From Ottowia oryzae (GTDB lineage Bacteria > Pseudomonadota > Gammaproteobacteria > Burkholderiales > Burkholderiaceae_C), in the NCBI RefSeq assembly GCF_003008535.1, contig NZ_CP027666.1:2221501-2285500 (forward strand): a stretch of 64,000 nt of DNA, written 5' to 3'. The number at the start of each line of letters is the position of its first letter. Positions within the stretch are counted from its first letter, which is position 1. Under the pieces are notes generated by a model, which was not told where the DNA came from, made no database searches, and saw only the letters and a list, made by a program, of their open reading frames with translations. The position numbers and the translations under genes are program-made. This document shows, in pieces, positions 16,409 to 25,549 of this stretch.

Positions 16409-17283
16409 GCATCGCCGCCAGCGCCGCCCCCTGGCTGATCCCCGACTGGCCGGCGCCCGGCCACGTGCGGGCGCTGTTCACCACGCGCGGCGCGTCTGAG
16501 CACGACGGCGCCTCGCGCGGGCCCTACGGGTTTTTCAATCTGGGCGACCACGTGGGTGACGATCCGGTGGCCGTGGCGGCCAACCGGGCGCACCTGACCC
16601 GCGCACTGGGCGGGGCGCAGCCGGGCTTTCTCAACCAGGTGCATGGCACTGTGGTGCGCGACGGCTGCAGCCCTGGCAACGAGCCCAGCGCCGCCGGGCC
16701 AGCGCCGGCGCCCACGGCGGACGCGGCCGTCAGCAATCACCCGGGCCGCGCCTGCACCGTGATGGTGGCCGATTGCCTGCCCGTGCTTTTCACCAACCGG
16801 GCCGGCACCGTTGTTGGCGCGGCGCACGCCGGCTGGCGGGGGTTGGCGGCGGGTGTGCTGCAAGCCGCCTTGGTGTCTTTTCGGGCTGCGGCGCTCGCTG
16901 CACCAGCGCCAGGCGCTATTAAAAATACAGCAGACGACGTGCTGGCGTGGCTGGGCCCGTGCATTGGCCCGCGCGCCTTTGAGGTGGGTGCCGAAGTCCG
17001 CGCCGCCTTTGTCGACGCCGACAGCGGCGCCGCTGCCTGCTTTGCGCCCCACGGCGCTGGCAAATACCTGGCCGACCTGCCGGCGCTGGCGCGGCGGGTG
17101 CTGGCCGCGCAGGGCGTCGCCGCCATTTACGGCAACGACAGCAGCGACGACTGGTGCACCGTGGCACGTGCCGACCGATTCTTCTCCTACCGGCGCGACC
17201 AGGCCGCGCTGGGGGGCAGTGGCCGCATGGCCGCCTGCGTGTGGCTGACGGACCAGCCGGCTCGCACCCACTCCCGCGCCTAA
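16405..17283 (+). CDS. pgeF: purine nucleoside phosphorylase / polyphenol oxidase (YfiH/LACC1 family)
   Basis: This 292-residue member of the YfiH family has the conserved residues FFNLGDHVGDDP, FLNQVHGT, TVMVADCLPVLF, VGAAHAGWRGLAAGVL and LGPCIGPRAFEVG. Its two His and one Cys form the zinc site. Family members phosphorolyse or deaminate purine nucleosides, and PgeF removes wrong amino acids from peptidoglycan precursors. The ATG at 16405 overlaps maiA (ATGA). Residues about 163-177 (AALAAPAPGAIKNTA) are encoded by a copy of the dispersed repeat; this insertion falls between two conserved blocks and keeps the frame. Confidence 0.9.
   Translation: MSIAASAAPWLIPDWPAPGHVRALFTTRGASEHDGASRGPYGFFNLGDHVGDDPVAVAANRAHLTRALGGAQPGFLNQVHGTVVRDGCSPGNEPSAAGPAPAPTADAAVSNHPGRACTVMVADCLPVLFTNRAGTVVGAAHAGWRGLAAGVLQAALVSFRAAALAAPAPGAIKNTADDVLAWLGPCIGPRAFEVGAEVRAAFVDADSGAAACFAPHGAGKYLADLPALARRVLAAQGVAAIYGNDSSDDWCTVARADRFFSYRRDQAALGGSGRMAACVWLTDQPARTHSRA
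16893..16930 (+). repeat. dispersed repeat, copy 6, inside the pgeF coding region
   Basis: The stretch GCTCGCTGCACCAGCGCCAG then GCGCTATTAAAAATACAG follows the 3' half of the family layout: a GCGC palindrome, GCTAT and an AT-rich tail. It is read in frame as part of pgeF. Confidence 0.6.
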
Positions 17284-17289
17284 GCGGCC

Positions 17290-17341
17290 CGTGCCAGCGC
17301 GAATGCCCTGCGGCCAAGTGCTCGCAGGGCGGGTTGGCACG
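17290..17341 (+). terminator. long stem-loop after pgeF
   Basis: An inner stem GCCCTGCG (17305-17312) with CGCAGGGC (17323-17330) is enclosed by an outer stem CGTGCCA (17290-17296) with TGGCACG (17335-17341). There is no T-run, so termination is only possible, not shown. Confidence 0.45.
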
Positions 17342-17498
17342 GTCAGAGTCAGCGTATATTGGCGCCATGTCAGTTCGCCGTCACGGTGTTTGAACATACT
17401 TCGGTGCAGGGTCAAGAAAGGCGCGCCACGACGCCACGCTACCGCGGCGAGCCAGCCCCCTGCGCCAACGGGCGCCCATAACAACGCAGGAGACAACG

Positions 17499-19262
17499 AT
17501 GACACCTGAGCAAGCCGCCTCTTTGTGGCAAGGCATGGCGGGCAAGATGCCGCAAGGCATGCCTTCAGCCATGGACATGGGTCTGGTCGAGGGCTGGAAG
17601 AAGGCTTTCGAGCAATTCCAGAACATGGATCTGGGCGCCTTCAGCACCATGGCTCAGGGCGCGCCCGGCGCCGAGCTGCCGCAGCTGACCTTCCCCCCCG
17701 AAAAGCTGCTGGAGCTGCAACAGAACTACGTGCGCGAAGCCAGCGAGCTGTGGAACCAGACGCTGCAGGCCAACCCGCTGGTGAAAGACCGCCGCTTCAA
17801 GTCGAAAGCCTGGTCGGACAACCCCATGGCCGCCTTCACCGCAGCCGCCTACCTGCTCAACGCCCGCACGATGATGGCCATGGCCGAGGCGGCCGAGGGC
17901 GACGAGAAAAGCCGCCAGCGCGTGCGCTTTGCGGTAGAGCAATGGGTGGCCGCCGCCTCGCCCAGCAACTTTCTGGCGCTGAACGCCGACGCGCAGCAAA
18001 AAGCCATCGAAACGCAGGGCGAAAGCCTGGCCAAGGGCCTGGCCAACATCCTGCACGACATGCGTCAGGGCCACGTGTCGATGACGGACGAAAGCCTGTT
18101 CGAGGTCGGCAAGAACGTGGCCACTACCGAAGGCGCCGTGGTGTTCGAGAACGATTATTTCCAGCTGATCGAATACAAGCCGCTGACGGCCAAGGTGTAT
18201 GAAAAGCCGTTCCTGATGGTGCCGCCCTGCATCAACAAGTTCTACATCCTCGACCTGCAGCCTGAAAACTCTTTGATTCGCTACGCGGTCAGCCAGGGGC
18301 ACCGCACCTTCGTCGTCAGCTGGCGCAACCCCGATGCCTCGATGGAAAAGGCCACCTGGGACGACTACATCGAAAACGCCGCCATCGAGGCCATCCACGT
18401 GGTGCAGGCGCTGACCGGCGCCAAAACCATCAACGCGCTGGGCTTTTGCGTGGGCGGCACCATCCTGACATCGGCCCTGGCCGTGCTGGCGGCGCGCGGC
18501 GAGAAGCCCGTGGCGTCGATGACGCTGCTGACCACCCTGATCGACTTTCGCGACACGGGCATCCTCGACGTGTTCATCGACGAGAACATGGTGCGCTTTC
18601 GCGAAATGCAGATGGGCGCGGGCGGCATGCTCAAGGGCAACGATCTTGCCTCCACCTTCAGCTTCTTGCGCCCCAACGACCTGGTGTGGAACTACGTCGT
18701 CGGCAACTACCTGAAAGGCGAAACGCCGCCGCCATTCGATCTGCTGTACTGGAACAGCGATTCCACCAACCTGCCGGGCCCGTTCTACGCCTGGTACCTG
18801 CGCAACACCTACCTCGAGAACAAGCTCGTGCAGCCCGGCGCGGCCGAGGTGTGCGGCGAGAAGATCGACCTGCGCAAGATCGACATACCCATCTACGTCT
18901 ACGGCTCGCGCGAAGACCACATCGTGCCCATTGGCGGCTCGTACGCCAGTACGCAGGTTTTCCCAGGCAAGAAGCGTTTCATGATGGGCGCCTCAGGCCA
19001 CATCGCGGGCGTGATCAACCCCCCGGCGGCCAAAAAGCGCTCGCACTGGGTGCGCGACGACGGTCAATTTCCGGCCGACGTGAGCGAATGGATTGCCGGC
19101 GCCACCGAAACGCCAGGCAGCTGGTGGTCGGACTGGTCGGACTGGCTGGGCGCCCAAGGCGGCAAGCAGGTGGCTGCGCCCAAGCGCTACGGCCGCGGCA
19201 CCGCCTACGAACCGATCGAGCCCGCGCCGGGCAGCTACGTCAAGGCCAAGGCCAAGGCCTGA
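17499..19262 (+). CDS. phaC: class I poly(3-hydroxyalkanoate) synthase
   Basis: The enzyme polymerises 3-hydroxybutyryl-CoA into storage polyester on granules in the cytoplasm. The 587 residues fit class I. The lipase-like box GFCVGG contains the catalytic cysteine (residue about 317), and the remaining catalytic residues lie in YGSREDHIVP (Asp) and GASGHIAG (His). The start ATG follows ACGCAGGAGACAACG. The thiolase and reductase genes follow in order, giving the classical phaCAB operon. Confidence 0.97.
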   Translation: MTPEQAASLWQGMAGKMPQGMPSAMDMGLVEGWKKAFEQFQNMDLGAFSTMAQGAPGAELPQLTFPPEKLLELQQNYVREASELWNQTLQANPLVKDRRFKSKAWSDNPMAAFTAAAYLLNARTMMAMAEAAEGDEKSRQRVRFAVEQWVAAASPSNFLALNADAQQKAIETQGESLAKGLANILHDMRQGHVSMTDESLFEVGKNVATTEGAVVFENDYFQLIEYKPLTAKVYEKPFLMVPPCINKFYILDLQPENSLIRYAVSQGHRTFVVSWRNPDASMEKATWDDYIENAAIEAIHVVQALTGAKTINALGFCVGGTILTSALAVLAARGEKPVASMTLLTTLIDFRDTGILDVFIDENMVRFREMQMGAGGMLKGNDLASTFSFLRPNDLVWNYVVGNYLKGETPPPFDLLYWNSDSTNLPGPFYAWYLRNTYLENKLVQPGAAEVCGEKIDLRKIDIPIYVYGSREDHIVPIGGSYASTQVFPGKKRFMMGASGHIAGVINPPAAKKRSHWVRDDGQFPADVSEWIAGATETPGSWWSDWSDWLGAQGGKQVAAPKRYGRGTAYEPIEPAPGSYVKAKAKA

Positions 19263-19291
19263 GCGCCGGGCACTTTTAACCTGTTTCAAGT

Positions 19292-19340
19292 CAGAAAGGC
19301 CGCCAGCGCACATCCCACCATCGCTGGCAGCTATCATTAG
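19292..19340 (+). repeat. dispersed repeat, copy 7
   Basis: It lies between phaC and phaA: AAGGCCGCCAGCGCACATCC then ATCGCTGGCAGCTATCATTA. Its GCTATCATTAGGAG end runs into the ribosome-binding site of phaA. Confidence 0.8.
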
Positions 19341-19351
19341 GAGAGCAGAAA

Positions 19352-20545
19352 GTGGAAGACATCGTTATCGTTTCAGCGGCGCGCACTGCTGTGGGCAAGT
19401 TCGGCGGCTCGCTGGCCAAAGTGCCGGCAACGCAATTGGGCAGCATCGCCATCCAGGCCGCGCTGGAGCGCGCCAAGGTCACCGGCGAGCTGCTGGCCGA
19501 GGCCTCTGGCCAGGTCATCATGGGCCAGGTGCTGGCCGCTGGCGCCGGGCAAAACCCTGCGCGCCAGGCGCTGATCAAGGCGGGCCTGCCCAAGTCGATT
19601 CCGGGCATGACGATCAACGTCGTCTGCGGCTCAGGCCTGAAGTCGGTGATGCTGGCGCAGCAGGCCATTCTGGCGGGCGACAGCGACATCGTCGTGGCGG
19701 GCGGCCAGGAAAACATGAGCGCCAGTCCCCACGTGCTGCTGGGCAGCCGCGACGGCCAGCGCATGGGCGACTGGAAGATGATCGATTCGATGATCGTCGA
19801 CGGCCTGTGGGACGTGTACAACCAGTACCACATGGGCATCACCGCCGAGAACGTGGCCAAGCAGGAAGGCATCACGCGCGAGCAGCAGGACGCGCTGGCG
19901 CTGGCCAGCCAGCAGAAGGCTTCTGCCGCGCAAGACGCAGGCAAGTTCAAGGAAGAGATCACGCCGGTCAGCATTCCGCAGCGCAAGGGCGACCCAGTGG
20001 TGTTCGACACCGACGAGTTCATCAACAAGAAAACCAGCGCCGAAGCGTTGGCGGGCCTGCGCCCGGCTTTCGACAAGGCAGGCACCGTCACCGCGGGCAA
20101 CGCCTCGGGCATCAACGACGGCGCGGCCGCGGTGGTGGTCATGAGCGCCAAGAGGGCGGCCGACCTGGGCCTGACGCCGCTGGCGCGCATCGTCAGCTAC
20201 GCCACCGTGGGGCTGGACCCGGCCACCATGGGCCTGGGCCCGGTGGGCGCCACGCAAAAGGCGCTGCAGCGCGCGGGCTGGAAGGTGGGCGACGTCGACC
20301 TGTTCGAGCTGAACGAGGCCTTCGCCGCGCAAGCCTGCGCCGTCAACAAGCTGCTGGACATCGACCCGGCCAAGGTCAACGTGAACGGTGGCGCCATCGC
20401 CATCGGCCACCCCATTGGTGCGTCAGGTTGCCGCATTCTGGTCACGCTGCTGCATGAGATGAAGCGCAGCGGCGCCAAGCGCGGCCTGGCCGGCCTGTGT
20501 ATCGGCGGCGGCATGGGCGTGGCCCTGGCGCTTGAGCAACCCTGA
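19352..20545 (+). CDS. phaA: acetyl-CoA C-acetyltransferase (beta-ketothiolase)
   Basis: The product condenses two acetyl-CoA into acetoacetyl-CoA for polyhydroxybutyrate. The 397 residues have the acylated cysteine in VVCGSG (residue about 92), the GHPIGASG histidine motif and the second cysteine in GLCIGGGMG. The start is a GTG at 19352 (MEDIVIVSAART) after TTAGGAGAGCAGAAA. The length is normal. It sits between phaC and phaB, so biosynthesis rather than degradation is its likely role. Confidence 0.96.
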   Translation: MEDIVIVSAARTAVGKFGGSLAKVPATQLGSIAIQAALERAKVTGELLAEASGQVIMGQVLAAGAGQNPARQALIKAGLPKSIPGMTINVVCGSGLKSVMLAQQAILAGDSDIVVAGGQENMSASPHVLLGSRDGQRMGDWKMIDSMIVDGLWDVYNQYHMGITAENVAKQEGITREQQDALALASQQKASAAQDAGKFKEEITPVSIPQRKGDPVVFDTDEFINKKTSAEALAGLRPAFDKAGTVTAGNASGINDGAAAVVVMSAKRAADLGLTPLARIVSYATVGLDPATMGLGPVGATQKALQRAGWKVGDVDLFELNEAFAAQACAVNKLLDIDPAKVNVNGGAIAIGHPIGASGCRILVTLLHEMKRSGAKRGLAGLCIGGGMGVALALEQP

Positions 20546-20626
20546 TCGCGCCGCGTTTTCAGCACATATGGCTGGCGTAAACCCTTGGGCGCGGTGACCC
20601 GCGCTTAAGGTAAATTGGGCGCATGT

Positions 20627-20666
20627 CGGCGCCCCAGTTGCGCCGCCAGCTATGGTTTTTGTAGTT
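20627..20666 (+). repeat. dispersed repeat, copy 8
   Basis: It lies between phaA and phaB: GTCGGCGCCCCAGTTGCGCC then GCCAGCTATGGTTTTTGTAG. It ends shortly before the phaB ribosome-binding site GAGGAGACAG. Confidence 0.7.
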
Positions 20667-20683
20667 CAAAGAGGAGACAGTCA

Positions 20684-21421
20684 ATGAGTCAAAAAGTAGC
20701 GTACGTCACCGGTGGCATGGGTGGCATCGGAACCGCCATCTGCCAGCGCCTGCATAAAGAAGGCTTCACGGTCATCGCCGGCTGCGGCCCCACGCGCGAC
20801 TATCAGAAGTGGCTGGATGAGCAAAAAGCGCTTGGCTACACCTTCTACGCCAGCGTCGGCAACGTGGCCGACTGGCAATCCACGGTCGACGCCTTCGCCA
20901 AGGCCAAGGCCGAGCACGGCCCGATTGACGTGCTGGTCAACAACGCCGGCATCACGCGCGACCGCATGTTCCTGAAGATGACGCGCGAAGACTGGGACGC
21001 CGTGGTCGACACCAACCTGAACAGCATGTTCAACGTGACCAAGCAGGTGGTGCCTGACATGGTCGAGCGGGGCTTTGGCCGCGTCATCCAGATCAGCTCC
21101 GTCAACGGCGAAAAAGGCCAGGCCGGCCAAACCAACTATTCCGCCGCCAAGGCCGGCATGCACGGCTTTGCCATGGCGCTGGCGCAAGAGCTGGCAGGCA
21201 AGGGCGTCACCGTGAACACCGTCAGCCCCGGCTACATCGGCACCGACATGGTCAAGGCGATTCGCCCCGACGTGCTCGAGAAGATCGTGGCCACCATCCC
21301 GGTCAAGCGCCTGGGCCAGCCGGAAGAAATCGGCTCCATCGTGGCTTGGCTGGCCAGCGACGACGCGGGCTTCACCACCGGCGCCAACTTCTCGGTGAAC
21401 GGCGGCCTGCACATGAGCTGA
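20684..21421 (+). CDS. phaB: acetoacetyl-CoA reductase (NADPH)
   Basis: This short-chain dehydrogenase reduces acetoacetyl-CoA to (R)-3-hydroxybutyryl-CoA, the monomer for PhaC. The 245 residues show the cofactor motif TGGMGGIGTAI, NNAG, the catalytic Ser in ISSVNG and YSAAKAG (Tyr-x3-Lys). The start ATG at 20684 follows GAGGAGACAGTCA. A terminator follows, closing the phaCAB operon. Confidence 0.97.
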   Translation: MSQKVAYVTGGMGGIGTAICQRLHKEGFTVIAGCGPTRDYQKWLDEQKALGYTFYASVGNVADWQSTVDAFAKAKAEHGPIDVLVNNAGITRDRMFLKMTREDWDAVVDTNLNSMFNVTKQVVPDMVERGFGRVIQISSVNGEKGQAGQTNYSAAKAGMHGFAMALAQELAGKGVTVNTVSPGYIGTDMVKAIRPDVLEKIVATIPVKRLGQPEEIGSIVAWLASDDAGFTTGANFSVNGGLHMS

Positions 21422-21752
21422 CGCGCAAGCGCCCGGTCGATAGGCTGTTGCTCGAAGCCCCGCTTGCTGGGGCTTTTTCTCAGGTTCTTCGGTGGCTGGT
21501 GCGTTGCGCCTGCACGGTAGCGTGCGCGTGGAACGAGGCGGGCTGCCCCGGTGGCGTGCGGCTGAACACAACCCTAGGTTGTTGGGCAGGATCGAACGTG
21601 CCTGGCCGTGATGAGCTGGCGACTGCTTGTCGCGCACTTTCGACCGGCGCGTGCCTCGCGCGGAGCGCGCTTGGCCTCGGTGTCTCAGGTCATGCGCGCG
21701 TGATTTCTGCATCTTCTTCTTGTAGCATCACGGCTTTTATCGGGTAAGGCTC
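21422..21752. other. gap after phaB
   Basis: These 331 bases contain the phaB terminator near their start. I see no gene, no dispersed repeat and no clear promoter in the rest, although the next gene must be transcribed from here. Confidence 0.6.
21455..21480 (+). terminator. intrinsic terminator after phaB
   Basis: AAGCCCC (21455-21461) pairs with GGGGCTT (21469-21475) around a 7-base loop, followed by TTTCT. Confidence 0.8.
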
Positions 21753-22439
21753 ATGTTGACCGTAAATTCTGCTCCTGCGATCGGTCTGAAATGCATTGGC
21801 TTCGGCCTTGCTGCGCTGGTGTGGGCGTCCGCCGCGCAGGCGCAAAGCAACGCCGTGCTGCTGGACTGCGGCACCGGCCAATCGACCGCGTCGGTGACTA
21901 TCGGGACAGATGCGAGTTGGTCGAGGAGCAGCGACGGGGGCAGCACGTGGGCTCCTGCAGCGATCACGTTCGACGTCAACGGCAGCTGGAGCACCGCCCC
22001 CACGGGGTCCAGCTGGATTGGCAACGGGGCAGGCGGCCAGCCGGCCAGCGCGCAGCAGTTCCTGCGCACTTTGCGACTCGGCAGCGGTGTGGATACGTCA
22101 GTTCCGCTGACGGTGAGTTCCAGCTTTCTGGTGGACGACTCGCTGACGGGCTTGACGATCGGTGGCCTTTCCACTGGCATCAGCGGCGGCACCTACACCG
22201 GCGCGCCGACCAACGCATCTGGAACCGTGTCGCTTCCGAGTGCGGGCGACTATCCCTTAGTGGCCTTGGTCAACAACAGCGGCGGGGGCTACGGCGTGGC
22301 GATGAGCCTGACCATCACCGGTACCTGTCGCGCGACACCGGTGGCCGCAGTGCCCGCCGATGCGCCCTGGGCCTTGGGCACGCTGACGGGCCTGATCGCC
22401 TTGCTGGCCACCCTGGCCGCGCGCCGCCGTCGAGCTTGA
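21753..22439 (+). CDS. secreted protein with IPTL-CTERM-like anchor
   Basis: This 228-residue protein has a signal peptide ending near WASAAQA-Q. A Ser/Thr/Gly-rich exported domain of unknown fold follows. The tripartite C terminus has a short VP motif (AAVPADAPWAL), a hydrophobic span (GTLTGLIALLATLAA) and a basic cluster (RRRRA). Such tails are sorting signals of the PEP-CTERM/IPTL-CTERM kind, common in Comamonadaceae. A second protein with such a tail is encoded at 36895-37653. Two cysteines (LLDCGT and ITGTCRA) may form a disulfide. The function is unknown. Confidence 0.75.
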   Translation: MLTVNSAPAIGLKCIGFGLAALVWASAAQAQSNAVLLDCGTGQSTASVTIGTDASWSRSSDGGSTWAPAAITFDVNGSWSTAPTGSSWIGNGAGGQPASAQQFLRTLRLGSGVDTSVPLTVSSSFLVDDSLTGLTIGGLSTGISGGTYTGAPTNASGTVSLPSAGDYPLVALVNNSGGGYGVAMSLTITGTCRATPVAAVPADAPWALGTLTGLIALLATLAARRRRA

Positions 22440-22628
22440 CCGACTGGCCGGGCCAGGTTTGTCCTGGCGATGGTGCCGGGCTCAACCGGCGGGGCGTGAG
22501 CTGGTAGGCACGCCAACAAAACGCGTCCCGGTGAGCACAATAGGCCCATAGCGCGAGCGACGCGGTTGGCCTAGCGCTTGCCGGCGCATGAAGGCACCCG
22601 CGCAGGCGTCCAGCGTCATCAACAATCC

Positions 22629-23645
22629 ATGCACCCAACCCCTCCCACAGACCCACCGATGAGCCCATGGCGCCTGTCGGTCGCGCCGATGATCGATTGG
22701 ACGGACAGGCACTGCCGGTTCTTTCATCGCCTGATCACCCAGCGCGCGCTGCTGTACACCGAAATGGTGAACGCGGGCGCCATCGTGTACGGTGGCACCG
22801 AACGCCACCTGCGCTTCAACGCGGAAGAGCACCCGGTGGCCCTGCAGCTGGGCGGCAGTGAGCCAGAGCGCCTGGCCCAGGCCGCGCGCCTGGGCGAGCA
22901 ATGGGGCTACGACGAGATCAACCTGAACTGCGGCTGCCCCAGCGAGCGCGTGCAGCGCGGCGCGTTTGGCGCGTGCCTGATGGCCGAGCCGCAACTGGTG
23001 GCCGATGGCGTGAAGGCCATGCTGGACGTGGTGAGCGTACCGGTCACCGTCAAGCACCGCATCGGCATCGACAAGGAAGAAAGCTACGCCTTTGTGCGCG
23101 ACTTTTTGGGCACGGTGGCCGATGCGGGCTGCCGCGTGTTCATCGTGCACGCCCGCAACGCATGGCTCAAGGGCTTGTCGCCCAAGGAAAACCGCGAGAT
23201 TCCGCCGCTGCGCTATGAGGTGGTCTACCAGCTCAAGCGCGACTTTCCGCAGCTGACCATCGCGTTGAACGGTGGGGTGACCACTGACGAGCAGATCGCC
23301 ACGCACCTGCAGCACGTCGATGGCGTGATGGTGGGGCGCGAGGCCTACCACCGCCCCTGGCTGATGCGCGAGTGGGACACGCGCTTTCTGGGCGCGGCTT
23401 CAGCGCTGCACACCACGCCGGACGAGGTGGAGGCGGCCATGGTCGACTACATGGCGCGCGAAGCCGCCGCGCACGGCACGCCCTGGTACGCCATCGCGCG
23501 GCACATGCTGGGCCTGCACCACGGCCGGCGCGGTGCGCGCCTGTGGCGCCAGGTGTGGAGCGACCACAAGCTCAAAACCCTGCCGGCGCACGAGGTCTGG
23601 GCGATCGCCAAGGCGCATCTGGAAGAAGTGCCGGTTGAGGCCTGA
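22629..23645 (+). CDS. dusA: tRNA-dihydrouridine(20/20a) synthase
   Basis: This flavoenzyme reduces uridines 20 and 20a of the tRNA D-loop. The 338 residues contain the FMN-barrel signatures VAPMIDWTDRHCRFFHR, LQLGGSEPERLAQAA and the active-site NLNCGCPSERVQRGAFGACLM with the catalytic cysteine. The C-terminal helical tRNA-binding domain is present (ARHMLGLHHGRRGARLWRQ). The start may be ATG 22629 or ATG 22659; both leave the domain intact. Confidence 0.95.
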   Translation: MHPTPPTDPPMSPWRLSVAPMIDWTDRHCRFFHRLITQRALLYTEMVNAGAIVYGGTERHLRFNAEEHPVALQLGGSEPERLAQAARLGEQWGYDEINLNCGCPSERVQRGAFGACLMAEPQLVADGVKAMLDVVSVPVTVKHRIGIDKEESYAFVRDFLGTVADAGCRVFIVHARNAWLKGLSPKENREIPPLRYEVVYQLKRDFPQLTIALNGGVTTDEQIATHLQHVDGVMVGREAYHRPWLMREWDTRFLGAASALHTTPDEVEAAMVDYMAREAAAHGTPWYAIARHMLGLHHGRRGARLWRQVWSDHKLKTLPAHEVWAIAKAHLEEVPVEA

Positions 23646-23702
23646 GTAGCCTTCTGACGCCCGTGTGGCGGGCGCTGGCAGCTACTGAATCCATAGTAAA
23701 TA
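23644..23702 (+). repeat. dispersed repeat, copy 9
   Basis: It begins at the dusA stop: TAGCCTTCTGACGCCCGTG then GCGGGCGCTGGCAGCTACTG and an AT-rich tail ending in ATAGTAAA. Confidence 0.8.
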
Positions 23703-23888
23703 TCGGCCCGACCAAGGTGCCGGTCAAAGGCGCCGCGCGCGTGTGGACACCCTGCGCGCGCCTGTGCGCGCCCGCGCAATGAGGTCATCCACCTGGCCCG
23801 TTGCCGACGCGCAGAGCGCCCCTTGGCCTACGCCCGACCGGGCACGGGGGGCCAAGAATGGGGCATCCACCATCACCAGGAGCGACAG

Positions 23889-24326
23889 ATGAGCGGCTTT
23901 GCCACCGACCCCGGTCAGTTTTCCATGTCCGGCGCCTACTACCCCAAGGGCCACGCCTTCGCGATGTTCAAAGACGCCGCCACGGCGCAGGCGGCTGTCC
24001 CTCGGCTGGCGGACCTGCCGCAGATCGGGCAGGTGCAGACCGTGTCGCCGGGCGAGATCACGCAGGCGTTCGCCGATCGCGCCAAGTCGGTGGGCGGCGT
24101 GCCGTCGCCGGGGCGCGAGGATCAGTTCATGCTGCGCTATGTCGGGCTGGCGCAGCGCGGCTGCGCGGGCGTGCTGATCGACATGGCCGACGCTGCGCCG
24201 GACGACGTGGCCACGGTGCTGGCGTCGGAAGGGGCGTTGTTGGCGTATTCGTACCGCGCACTGGTGATCGAGGAGCTGGTCACGCCGCCGCCGCCCGTGG
24301 AAGGCGTGGCCGCCGGCAAGCTGTGA
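23889..24326 (+). CDS. hypothetical protein
   Basis: The 145-residue product (MSGFATDPGQFSMSGAYYPK) has no signal peptide, membrane span or motif that I can name. It alternates hydrophobic and polar segments like a small alpha/beta protein. The C terminus is Pro-rich (EELVTPPPPVEG). The ATG at 23889 was chosen because CAGGAGCGACAG lies directly upstream. Repeats flank it on both sides, so it is probably a single-gene unit. I do not recognise its family. Confidence 0.65.
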   Translation: MSGFATDPGQFSMSGAYYPKGHAFAMFKDAATAQAAVPRLADLPQIGQVQTVSPGEITQAFADRAKSVGGVPSPGREDQFMLRYVGLAQRGCAGVLIDMADAAPDDVATVLASEGALLAYSYRALVIEELVTPPPPVEGVAAGKL

Positions 24327-24368
24327 GTGCGCGGGCTGCGCTGGGCCCGCTGGTCCAATAGACCACTC

Positions 24369-24432
24369 TAAGCCAAATAGGCCGCTGGCGCAGGCGGGAA
24401 GGGCGCTGGCAGCTACTTAAAACGTAGCAAAA
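24369..24432 (+). repeat. dispersed repeat, copy 10
   Basis: AAGCCAAATAGGCCGCTGGC, GCAGGCGGGAAGG, GCGCTGGCAGCTACTTAA and AACGTAGCAAAA give a full-length copy in the gap before the convergent EamA gene. Confidence 0.85.
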
Positions 24433-24541
24433 CCGACGTGCTGTGTGGGCGCATTGGGCAGCCATGCACCGCCGGAATCGGTCTTTGTGTATCGCCTTGG
24501 CGCGTCAAGCCGTACCGCGCGCCATGCGCGGCCCGCCCCGC

Positions 24542-25549
24542 TCAGTCGCGCGCTGCGCGCCAGCGCGCTTGCAAGCGCGGCCACAGGACGTTGACCGTCA
24601 GCCCGCCCATCACCAGCAGCGCCGCCACGATCTTCCAGCCCGGCAGCGATTCGCCCAGCCACAGCGCCGACGTGCCCATGCCGAAGATCGGCACCAGCAG
24701 CGCCATGGGCGTGACGCTGGCGGCGGGGTGGCGCGCCAGCAGCCAGGCCCAGGCCGCGTAGCCAAACAAGGTGTTGCCCACCGCCTGCCACAGCACGGCG
24801 GCCCAGGTGGCCCAGTCGGCCGACGCCACGCCCGCGCGGATGGCGGGCCAGCCTTCCAGCCACAGCGACAGCATCAGCAAGGGCGGCACGGCAAACAGGC
24901 TGGACCACACCATGTAGCCCACTGCGTCCACCCGGCCCGCGCTGCGGCTGACGATGTTGCCCGCCGCCCAAGACAGCGCCGCCAGCAGGATCAGCACCAG
25001 GCCCACGGGCGTGATCGACGCGCCATCCGTCACCGCGTGCCAGCCGATCAGCGCAATGCCCGCCACGGCCAGCAGCATGGCCAGCACCTGGTAGGCGCGC
25101 ACGCGTTCACCCGCCGTTGCCATGGCCAGCCCGACGGTGAAGAACACCTGGATCTGGATGACCAGCGACGCCAGGCCGGGCGAGATAAAGCGCGTCATCG
25201 CGATGAACAGCAGCCCGAACTGCCCCACGCCGATCAGCAGGCCGTACGCCGCCAGATTGCGCCAGCGCGCCTTGGGGCGGCGAATCAGCCACAGCGCGGG
25301 CAGGGCGGCCAGCGCGAAGCGCAGCGTGGCCAGCAGCAGCGGCGGCAGGTGGTCCAGCGCGATTTTGATGACGGGGAAATTGCTGCCCCACACAGCCACC
25401 ACCGCCACGGCCAGCAGCAGGTGGCGCGCGGGTAGCGCGCCGCTGTGCGCAGCGGGTGCCACCGGGGCGGGCGCGGTGGGCGCTGGGCGCGATGCGGGCG
25501 ATGCGGGCGCATCGGCAGGCGCGACAGGCGCGTTGGTGGCGGGGTTCAT
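24542..25549 (-). CDS. EamA/DMT family transporter
   Basis: The 335-residue protein has ten hydrophobic segments in two EamA repeats (first WGSNFPVIKIALDHLPPLLLATLRF, second SWAAGNIVSRSAGR), the layout of drug/metabolite exporters such as the O-acetylserine/cysteine efflux type. About 40 Ala/Pro-rich residues precede the first span. It sits in the inner membrane; the substrate is unknown. It is a single gene flanked by dispersed repeats on both sides. Confidence 0.88.
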   Translation of the reverse strand: MNPATNAPVAPADAPASPASRPAPTAPAPVAPAAHSGALPARHLLLAVAVVAVWGSNFPVIKIALDHLPPLLLATLRFALAALPALWLIRRPKARWRNLAAYGLLIGVGQFGLLFIAMTRFISPGLASLVIQIQVFFTVGLAMATAGERVRAYQVLAMLLAVAGIALIGWHAVTDGASITPVGLVLILLAALSWAAGNIVSRSAGRVDAVGYMVWSSLFAVPPLLMLSLWLEGWPAIRAGVASADWATWAAVLWQAVGNTLFGYAAWAWLLARHPAASVTPMALLVPIFGMGTSALWLGESLPGWKIVAALLVMGGLTVNVLWPRLQARWRAARD

